Source: Saprospiraceae bacterium (GTDB taxonomy: Bacteria > Bacteroidota > Bacteroidia > Chitinophagales > Saprospiraceae). From it: a stretch of 12,251 nt of DNA. This document shows, piece after piece, positions 1 to 5,399 of the stretch (position 1 is its first letter; the number at the start of each line of letters is the position of its first letter). The stretch covers positions 16,500-28,750 of the forward strand of contig JAGOIB010000014.1 in the NCBI GenBank assembly GCA_017995875.1. The letters are read 5' to 3'. The notes beneath the pieces were generated by a model. The model had not been told where the DNA came from and did no database searches. It worked only from the letters and a program-made list of their open reading frames with translations. The position numbers were made by a program, and so were the translations under genes.

Positions 1-356
1 ATCCGATCGACATACTCCAGGTATGCAATCCTGTGAAGCTTGTCTTTCCAGCCTTCCGAATGTGTAGTATTGATGCATAGCCATTGGCTCTTAGAACAGC
101 CTATACGTCCATTGGACCCTTTCATGATTCTGATACCCGGATCTATTTTCATGACTTGTTGAACGATCTCTTCATGGGCTGGAATACAGAACTCATAGTC
201 TACTGCCACTTCGCCATTGCGCAAACCATCCGCATCAATCGTTGAATAGTCAAATGCAATTTTCTTATACATCAGTTTTTGCATTTTTCCTGGACATTGA
301 AATGCGGATGCGGCGATCACCAACAGAAGGAGAAGTAATAATGGTTTGCGTTGCAT
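1..356 (-). CDS. Unrecognised exported protein, N-terminal part (runs off left edge)
   Basis: The frame opens with ATG at 356-354 and stays open to the window edge, giving at least 118 residues. It starts MQRKPLLLLLLLVIAAS, a clear hydrophobic signal sequence. A Cys follows in AFQC, but Gln before it is not a typical lipobox residue, so either lipidation or signal peptidase I cleavage after ASA is possible. The mature part is soluble and includes DYEFCIPAHEE, a segment IDPGIRIMKGSNGRIGCSKS, then QWLCINTTHSEGWKD. Three more Cys residues may form disulfides in the periplasm. I do not recognise the family and assign no function. The start codon sits 70 nt beyond the stop of the metal permease gene with no obvious terminator between them, so co-transcription is possible. 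The C-terminus is outside the window. Confidence 0.75.
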   Translation of the reverse strand, partial: MQRKPLLLLLLLVIAASAFQCPGKMQKLMYKKIAFDYSTIDADGLRNGEVAVDYEFCIPAHEEIVQQVMKIDPGIRIMKGSNGRIGCSKSQWLCINTTHSEGWKDKLHRIAYLEYVDR

Positions 357-426
357 GATAGGTGAATACGTTTATTGAAAGTATATTCCTTTGGCAGAAC
401 GATAGGAGGGCCGGTGTTCTTGTGGG

Positions 427-1053
427 CTAATGTGAAAAAATAAAGAACAGGCCGGTGACAATAAGGATAATGCCCGATACCAATCCTGAATTATGTTCGA
501 GTCGGTGCCAGTCCATTTTCTTCAGTCCATGAAAAGCAAGCCAGGCGAATAATGTCATGCCTAATGCTGAGGTGACAGTATACATCGCAGCGATGAGAAG
601 GGTGAGGGCTATGCCTTTCGTTCCTGCAACAAGAAACAAAGCCCCTACTTCAAGGCATGGAGATAAAAACATAGCGAGCATTAAGGAACCGAGGATAACA
701 CCCATATTGGTCTGTGATGTGACCTGTAGTTCCTTCAGATGGAAATGTTTGTGATGCTGATGCCGCCATACAAAGAGGATACCCAGGGCGATAAGAATGG
801 CGGCGGCTATGTATTTAAAGTAGGGTAGTATGCCAGCCAGTGACATACCTCCGAGGGCCAATCCAATACCAATGAGGACTGTACTCAGTGAATGTGCCAA
901 AGCAGCAAGCATCGTGACACCGGCGGTCTTTCGTCCGTCCCAACCAAGCTGCCTGCCAATCGCTACGACCGGAAGCCAGTGATTTGGCAGGATTGCATGC
1001 AGGATGCTTATAGCGAGGACACTGATAAAGAGTTCGAGAGATTCAACGATCAT
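427..1053 (-). CDS. NicO/RcnA-like (LysE superfamily) putative metal permease
   Basis: A membrane protein of 208 residues with about six hydrophobic helices. Helix 1 carries HAILPNHW (His19 and His25), which resembles the His-rich first-helix motif of NicO/RcnA-type nickel/cobalt permeases. A second conserved-looking His is in LAALAHSLS (His54). The loop near residues 97-105 is rich in His (RHQHHKHFH), as in metal exporters of this group. FLSPCLEVGALF lies in a later helix. The family is broad, so metal export is inference and the substrate is unknown. I chose ATG at 1053: the longer frame begins with GTG at 1110, which lies inside a terminator hairpin and adds a non-membrane extension. There is no good Shine-Dalgarno; a TAnnTTTG-like box lies directly upstream. 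No structural genes for a nickel enzyme are near. Confidence 0.7.
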   Translation of the reverse strand: MIVESLELFISVLAISILHAILPNHWLPVVAIGRQLGWDGRKTAGVTMLAALAHSLSTVLIGIGLALGGMSLAGILPYFKYIAAAILIALGILFVWRHQHHKHFHLKELQVTSQTNMGVILGSLMLAMFLSPCLEVGALFLVAGTKGIALTLLIAAMYTVTSALGMTLFAWLAFHGLKKMDWHRLEHNSGLVSGIILIVTGLFFIFSH

Positions 1054-1060
1054 GCGGGTG

Positions 1061-1068
1061 CAAAGGTA
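1061..1068 (-). promoter_or_regulatory. Possible Bacteroidota -7 box before the permease gene
   Basis: On the minus strand this reads TACCTTTG, a full match to the Bacteroidota -7 consensus TAnnTTTG. It ends only 7 nt before ATG 1053, so a transcript from it would be nearly leaderless. No convincing -33 TTG element is at the expected distance, and an 8-mer with six fixed bases occurs by chance, so this is tentative. Confidence 0.25.
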
Positions 1069-1097
1069 AGCGAGAAATCGGAGTGGGGCTGAAATAG

Positions 1098-1123
1098 AAA
1101 AACCCTGCACAGACAGGGTTTTT
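1098..1123 (-). terminator. Rho-independent terminator after the OmpA/DUF2541 operon
   Basis: A perfect 10-bp stem, AAAAACCCTG (1098-1107) with CAGGGTTTTT (1114-1123), has a 6-nt loop. T runs on both strands make it potentially bidirectional. It lies 67 nt past the stop of the DUF2541-like gene and separates that operon from the permease gene. Confidence 0.85.
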
Positions 1124-1190
1124 CAGGCTATCCGATAGAGGCCGGAAGCAAATGTATAATGGTTATTATGTGCACATATTTTTGTAAAAA

Positions 1191-1619
1191 TTATTTCAGG
1201 CCAAAGAGCGTCACATCAGCCCTGCCATTTAAGATACCCTTAGTATCATACCAGAATTCAACAGATTTCAGTTTTCGCCTTCCGCCACGTAAATCAATGA
1301 CACGGCTTTCTCCGCCCTGAGGGATATTGAAGCGTAAATCAATATTTTCAGGAGCTCCACCATCATCATAGCGCACGATCATACGCATCATGTTGATCGG
1401 AGCATCTGTAACTTTAAATTTCAACCGTCTGAAGTAGTCATAGGGGCCGGCAATGAAGATGGCATCATGGTCAGCGGAAAATTTTGCCTGCGTATGGCCT
1501 AACAGCCTCCAGGACCCGACGCCGCCTGCACGTGGTTGTGAAGCCATTTGTGCCTTAACATCCGTGAAGCCAAGGAAGAGTATGCATATAGTGATGATAA
1601 CGTTTAGATAAACTTTCAT
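1191..1619 (-). CDS. Small secreted DUF2541-like protein
   Basis: A 142-residue protein with a signal peptide: Lys2, a hydrophobic core from Val3 to Phe18, and a probable cleavage after VKA (residue 23). The mature part has alternating hydrophobic strands typical of a small beta-sandwich: GSWRLLGHTQAKFSADHD, then LKFKVTDAPINMMRMIVRY, then SRVIDLRGGRRKLKSVEF, ending in ADVTLFGLK. This order (W-x-LLG, D-H-D, SR-IDLRGGRR, final strand) matches what I recall of bacterial DUF2541-like exported proteins, whose function is unknown. The family call comes from memory of the pattern and is not certain. It lies 67 nt after the OmpA-family lipoprotein gene with no terminator between them, and its leader before the ATG is nearly all A and T. 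It is probably the second gene of that operon and acts in the periplasm or outside the cell. Confidence 0.7.
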   Translation of the reverse strand: MKVYLNVIITICILFLGFTDVKAQMASQPRAGGVGSWRLLGHTQAKFSADHDAIFIAGPYDYFRRLKFKVTDAPINMMRMIVRYDDGGAPENIDLRFNIPQGGESRVIDLRGGRRKLKSVEFWYDTKGILNGRADVTLFGLK

Positions 1620-1686
1620 TTTTTATTTTATTTATGTTGATGTTTAATACTTGAATTTCAATGATATTGTCATACATCACAATGGC

Positions 1687-2469
1687 TTATTTAATCGTCT
1701 CAGCCGTCTTCCACATCTTTTCAAGATTCGGATTGATATAAATGTCGATTCGTCTGTTTTTCATTTTCCCCTCGTCTGTTGTATTATCGGCAACCGGATG
1801 ATATTGAGCGCGGCCTCCACTGATGATACGGGCTGCATCGACTTTATATTCCCCTGTCAGAACCCTTACGACTGCATTTGCTCGCGTAGTACTGAGTGAC
1901 CAATTGTCTGTGTACGACTTTCCGGCCGGGACATTGTCCGTATTGCCAATAACATAGATGCTTGTGCCGGGATAGCCATTGACCACGTCAGCCACTACTG
2001 CCAGAGCTTGTTTGCCTTCCCATCCAACGGTCGTGCCACCGCTCGTAAACATCAGTCCATTGTCCATAGAGAGACGTACTAGTCCATCAATAAATTTCAC
2101 ATCAATACCGGCTTCAGCAAATTTCTGAAGGTCAGCTTTCGCTTTATCATTCAGCTGTTGCAGTGAACCATATTGCTCATCGATGGCTCCTTTTAGCGTG
2201 TTCAGATTTTTACTGACAGTTTCTTTTGCTTCGGTACACACCTTCATGTCATTTTGCAGCTTGCTGCTTTCGTCCGTCAGTGTTTTAATTTTTGACGTAT
2301 TCGCTGCCAGCTCTTTTTCGTAACCAGCAATCTTTTGCGACTGCTCACTGTTTACAGTTTTCAACTGATTCAGTTCTGCATTCGCCTGTTCAAATTTCTT
2401 GCTTGAGACGCAAGACATGGAAGCCATGCTTATCAATACCATTAAAATCAATCCTTGTTTATTTTTCAT
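1687..2469 (-). CDS. OmpA-family peptidoglycan-binding lipoprotein
   Basis: A 260-residue envelope protein. Residues 1-20 form a lipoprotein signal ending SMASMSC, with Cys20 as the likely lipidated residue (Ser at -3 is atypical but tolerated in Bacteroidota). Residues about 24-118 are charged, heptad-rich and helical, probably a coiled-coil stalk. Residues about 125-250 form an OmpA_C/MotB-like domain: GNTDNVP (175-181), LSTTRANAVVRVL (192-204) and KNRRIDIYI (237-245). Asp178 and Arg196 are in the places of the two residues that hold diaminopimelate in E. coli OmpA. The likely role is tying the outer membrane to the cell wall, or sensing and stabilising the envelope. It is the first gene of an operon with the DUF2541-like gene. 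Its leader contains two short heptamer tandem repeats, and one of the three shared palindromes lies 172 nt upstream. Confidence 0.9.
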   Translation of the reverse strand: MKNKQGLILMVLISMASMSCVSSKKFEQANAELNQLKTVNSEQSQKIAGYEKELAANTSKIKTLTDESSKLQNDMKVCTEAKETVSKNLNTLKGAIDEQYGSLQQLNDKAKADLQKFAEAGIDVKFIDGLVRLSMDNGLMFTSGGTTVGWEGKQALAVVADVVNGYPGTSIYVIGNTDNVPAGKSYTDNWSLSTTRANAVVRVLTGEYKVDAARIISGGRAQYHPVADNTTDEGKMKNRRIDIYINPNLEKMWKTAETIK

Positions 2470-2490
2470 CTTATCTGTTTGTTTTATTTT

Positions 2491-2509
2491 TAACCATTAA
2501 CCATTAACC
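2491..2509. repeat. Heptamer tandem repeat TAACCAT, about 2.7 copies
   Basis: TAACCAT-TAACCAT-TAACC directly follows the A/T-rich stretch before the OmpA-family start codon, about 21 nt upstream of it. It belongs to the presumed untranslated leader. It is directly followed by a second, different heptamer repeat. Confidence 0.8.
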
Positions 2510-2510
2510 T

Positions 2511-2530
2511 TGCTCTATGCTCTATGCTCT
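2511..2530. repeat. Heptamer tandem repeat TGCTCTA, about 2.9 copies
   Basis: TGCTCTA-TGCTCTA-TGCTCT lies one base away from the TAACCAT repeat and has the same period of 7 with an unrelated sequence. Neither repeat is in a coding frame, so a gain or loss of units would change the leader and not a protein. Confidence 0.8.
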
Positions 2531-2612
2531 CTGCCCTTTCCCCATGATGGAAAAGTGGAGGATGAATACATTTCACGCAAGAATGGTTTAAGGGATTATG
2601 AAATCAGACTTT

Positions 2613-2626
2613 AAAGATCATCAGAT
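2613..2626 (-). promoter_or_regulatory. Conserved promoter-like block downstream of palindrome 1
   Basis: On the minus strand this reads ATCTGATGATCTTT. It matches 12 of 14 bases of ATCTGCTGACCTTT at 8020-8007 and sits at the same distance from its palindrome: 22 nt separate the 18-mer from GATCTTTA here and from GACCTTTG there. The GAyCTTT core resembles a degenerate Bacteroidota -7 box (TAnnTTTG). A start site just downstream would give the OmpA-family mRNA a leader of roughly 135 nt. The promoter role is inferred. Confidence 0.45.
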
Positions 2627-2641
2627 TTAGCTATCCCGCAA

Positions 2642-2659
2642 TGTAGAATTGGTTCTACA
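2642..2659 (-). promoter_or_regulatory. Palindromic operator candidate 1 (OmpA/DUF2541 operon)
   Basis: In the direction of transcription this reads TGTAGAACCAATTCTACA: two perfect 7-bp inverted arms around CCAA. It is the most symmetric of three related 18-mers in the window. It lies between the terminator of the amidohydrolase gene and the OmpA-family gene, in noncoding DNA. Recurrence, symmetry and placement suggest a binding site for the NarL-type regulator encoded at 11815-11177. The 286-nt region 2470-2755 otherwise holds only the heptamer repeats, the promoter-like block and the terminator. Confidence 0.6.
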
Positions 2660-2695
2660 CCGCCTGCTATGTGTAAATGAAATGTAATGCCAATT

Positions 2696-2728
2696 AAAAA
2701 AGTCTTCATGAACCATGAAGACTTTTTT
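2696..2728 (-). terminator. Strong bidirectional terminator after the amidohydrolase gene
   Basis: A perfect 15-bp stem (2696-2710 with 2714-2728) closes on a 3-nt loop. Runs of six A and six T at its ends give a U tract on either strand. It begins 28 nt after the amidohydrolase stop codon and ends the sulfatase operon. Confidence 0.92.
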
Positions 2729-2755
2729 AAAGATTGATTTTGTATGAAAACCTGA

Positions 2756-4474
2756 CTATTTCTTATAAATGGACTTACCTTCTTTAATCGTTTCTAGCAC
2801 TTTAATGTCTTTGATAGTGAAGGCCTCCACCTTCAGTGGATTCTGATCAAGTATCACCAGATCGGCAAGTTTTCCGGCTTTCAAAGAACCTTTTTTGTCC
2901 CCTTCATCATATTGTCCTGCCACGTTAATGGTCATGGACTGTAATCCTTCATAAGGAGTAATGCACTGATCCGGCCCTACCTTAGCCTTATCGCGCGATG
3001 TACGGTTGACAGCACTCCATAGCATCATCATTTGATCCAGGGGAGCCACCACAAAGTCAGTGTGGTTGGTGGGTTTCATACCTGCATCAATCGCGTCACG
3101 CATCGGACTGATATAATCAGCTTCTTTTTTACCCCGGTTTTTGAGATGTGCCTCATAGAAATAATAGGTATGTAGCGTATAAAAGGAAGGCCGCACATTA
3201 TACTTTACAAACTTATCCATTTGGTCCTTGCGCATAAATTGAGAATGAATGGTGGTTACATTCCAAGGTTGGTTGTAGTCTCCTGCCCTGGCATATTCAT
3301 AGGCGGTGAGGAATGCATCAATGGAAGCGTCACCATTACAGTGCAGGTTTAAAGGCACATGCATGTCATATACTTTTTTCACCATCTGGTTGACCATATC
3401 CTGGGGAAAAGTTAATTCGCCACGCCAGTTTTTTTCTCCACCCGGGCCACCTGTCAGATAGGGTTTTGTAAAATAAGCTGTCCTGCCCTGGGGTGATCCG
3501 TCAATCGTGATTTTCACACCGCCGATTTTGAAACCATTGTGATATATCAGCCAATCCGCCAGCGGAAACTCCTTTACGATATTGTCAACGTCCGTGATGA
3601 ATGGGAAGGCTACGATATCAATGATGTTAGCTCCTGCATCCGAGGCTCGTTTGATCGTTTGCAGTTGGGCAAGATGTGTAGCACCTTCGTGCGCAGTTGT
3701 GATTCCATTTTCTGCGTACAATAACTGACCTGCTTTTGTCCATTCAATTTCCTGCTCCGGGGTCATCGGAGCTGCCTTTTCTACGACAGGTAAAAAAGCA
3801 GTCTCCATGATTAATCCATAGGGCTCATTGGTGCCTGGCTTACGCACGATGACGCCGCCGGGAGGTGTCTTTGTCTCTGCACTGAAACCGTATTTTTTCA
3901 AGGCGAGTGAATTCATCACTGTGCCATGCATGGAAACATGATCGACACGGACAGGGTTGTCAGGGAATGCCTTATCCAGGTCATCGCGGTTTAGGAGTCT
4001 CCCATCCGGCATCACATTGTCATCATATCCGTACCCGATAATTTCTTCGCCGGCAGGGATGTTTCTTTTTTCAGCAAAGGCTTTCAATGAAGCAATGATG
4101 CTCTCCACATCCTTTGCAGTACCTGATGGTGGGGCATACAGGTTACACTGATTGGCGACCAGTAACGAATTGATATAATGACTATGTGCATCGAGAAATC
4201 CCGGCAGCAGCGTTTTGCCCTGGAGGTCATTCATTATGGTGCTATCGCCTTTCAACTTTTCAGCATCAGCTTTGCTACCCACAAAAATAATCTTGCCATC
4301 ATTGACAGCAACGGCTTCTGCATAGTTCGCACTATCACCTTCCATGGTGATGATATCACCTCCATAGTAAATAGAATCTGCATGGTCCATCTTTACAGAT
4401 TCTTTTGAACCAGTATTGCAGGAGAAAGCTATCCATGCGAAGAGCAAAATAAATAGGTGTGGTATTGATTTCAT
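2756..4474 (-). CDS. YtcJ-like amidohydrolase lipoprotein (Amidohydro_3 family)
   Basis: A 572-residue metal-dependent hydrolase of the amidohydrolase superfamily, of normal length for the family. The signal sequence ends AFSC (Cys19), so it is probably a lipoprotein on the periplasmic side of a membrane. Metal-site motifs typical of the TIM-barrel fold are visible: GFLDAHSHY with His97 and His99, Lys321 in GGVKITIDGS, LHCNGDASID (His378), TTIHSQF (His410) and NHTDFVVAP (Asp473). The C-terminal LKAGKLADLVILDQNP is the usual sandwich-domain strand pair. The substrate cannot be read from sequence; relatives hydrolyse N-acyl or other amide and carbamate bonds. It begins 24 nt after the beta-barrel gene's stop and is the last gene before a strong terminator, so it is likely co-expressed with the sulfatase and may act on the desulfated product (inference). 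Confidence 0.88.
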   Translation of the reverse strand: MKSIPHLFILLFAWIAFSCNTGSKESVKMDHADSIYYGGDIITMEGDSANYAEAVAVNDGKIIFVGSKADAEKLKGDSTIMNDLQGKTLLPGFLDAHSHYINSLLVANQCNLYAPPSGTAKDVESIIASLKAFAEKRNIPAGEEIIGYGYDDNVMPDGRLLNRDDLDKAFPDNPVRVDHVSMHGTVMNSLALKKYGFSAETKTPPGGVIVRKPGTNEPYGLIMETAFLPVVEKAAPMTPEQEIEWTKAGQLLYAENGITTAHEGATHLAQLQTIKRASDAGANIIDIVAFPFITDVDNIVKEFPLADWLIYHNGFKIGGVKITIDGSPQGRTAYFTKPYLTGGPGGEKNWRGELTFPQDMVNQMVKKVYDMHVPLNLHCNGDASIDAFLTAYEYARAGDYNQPWNVTTIHSQFMRKDQMDKFVKYNVRPSFYTLHTYYFYEAHLKNRGKKEADYISPMRDAIDAGMKPTNHTDFVVAPLDQMMMLWSAVNRTSRDKAKVGPDQCITPYEGLQSMTINVAGQYDEGDKKGSLKAGKLADLVILDQNPLKVEAFTIKDIKVLETIKEGKSIYKK

Positions 4475-4498
4475 GATACGTTGGATTGATTGATTTAT

Positions 4499-5317
4499 TT
4501 ATTTCGGAAATACCATAATAATGGCTGCACGTAAACCGTATGCAGCATGATTGTCAGGAGCGAAATGAATCCTTGGCCCAATAGCGAGGCTGACAGTCTG
4601 ATGGCCTAGCTTTGTAACACCGCTAATCAATGCATGTGCGACCACTACACTTGCATCATGTTCCCAGTCCTGTGTATATTCAAGCGTACCGGTAATTCCA
4701 GCGCCGAACTTCCAGTTGTATGTTACAAATGGATTAAAAAAGGAAGCATTGACATCATCGCGATCTTCATTGCCGGAAACTGTAAAAAGATGATTGATGA
4801 GTGCTCCATAGGTCCATGGACCGGACTGTTTGAGCGCTACAACGCTGGGACCTATGCCAAATTTTTCTCCACCAAGGACAGCATCGGTAGCTGTCGGTAC
4901 CAGGAAGGCCGGCCCGACACCCCATGTCAGTGAACTTTGTGATGGACCTAGAAAGCCAGTAATCACCGCATCTCCCAATCCTCCTTGTTGAGTATTTTCT
5001 CCTGTGATATCAATTTGGGACACGATTGGAAAAATCCAGCGTGTGATAAGATTGATTTTTGGTGTCAATGTAATCGGAATGACAGGTTGTACATTGAGTA
5101 CCATTTTAGAACCATTAAAAGCACCGATGCCAACATCCCAGTTGCTCTGAATGGGTACGCTGATGAGATTGGCGATGGGATTGGCAAGTTTTTTAGCGAG
5201 TTCTTCTGCAGAAGATGTTGCTGGTGGTGCTGTTTCCTGAGCCACAAGTGTATTGGTGATCAGCAAAGCCCAGATAACTAAATGAAATGCAATAAATGAA
5301 GTGGAAGTATTTCTCAT
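4499..5317 (-). CDS. Outer-membrane beta-barrel 'transporter' (neuromedin U-like annotation group)
   Basis: A 272-residue protein from ATG 5317, with a signal peptide MRNTSTSFIAFHLVIWALL and probable cleavage after LVA (residue 26). The mature part starts with an EELAKKLANPIANLISVPIQ segment. It continues as alternating amphipathic strands (WDVGIGAFNGSKMVLNVQPVIPI, GPSQSSLTWGVGPAFLVPTAT, GPWTYGALINHLF, NASFFNPFVTYNW) and ends with a terminal Phe-Pro-Lys strand. This matches proteins I recall being annotated 'transporter' or 'neuromedin U' in Bacteroidota and Proteobacteria. A small pore for substrate entry is inferred. The frame extends to a TTG at 5416 that overlaps the sulfatase gene, and there is an ATG at 5362, but both would put 15 or more polar residues before the signal peptide. 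It lies between the sulfatase (82 nt) and amidohydrolase (24 nt) genes in one operon. Confidence 0.75.
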   Translation of the reverse strand: MRNTSTSFIAFHLVIWALLITNTLVAQETAPPATSSAEELAKKLANPIANLISVPIQSNWDVGIGAFNGSKMVLNVQPVIPITLTPKINLITRWIFPIVSQIDITGENTQQGGLGDAVITGFLGPSQSSLTWGVGPAFLVPTATDAVLGGEKFGIGPSVVALKQSGPWTYGALINHLFTVSGNEDRDDVNASFFNPFVTYNWKFGAGITGTLEYTQDWEHDASVVVAHALISGVTKLGHQTVSLAIGPRIHFAPDNHAAYGLRAAIIMVFPK

Positions 5318-5399
5318 AGAGTTTCGTAAATGTTGGATTGTATTGAAATTTATTGTACGCATAAAATAGCTTTCATTCAAAGGGATAAACTTTTCTCTT

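Noticed and set aside
411..455. Imperfect inverted repeat (CCGG-TGTTCTT with AAGAACA-GG-CCGG) around the permease stop codon
   Set aside because: The loop is long, the arm has a two-base bulge, and no T run follows on the minus strand. I do not call it a terminator.
2491..2530. CRISPR-like array
   Set aside because: The units are 7 bp, directly tandem with no spacers, and of two unrelated sequences, so this is simple tandem repetition.
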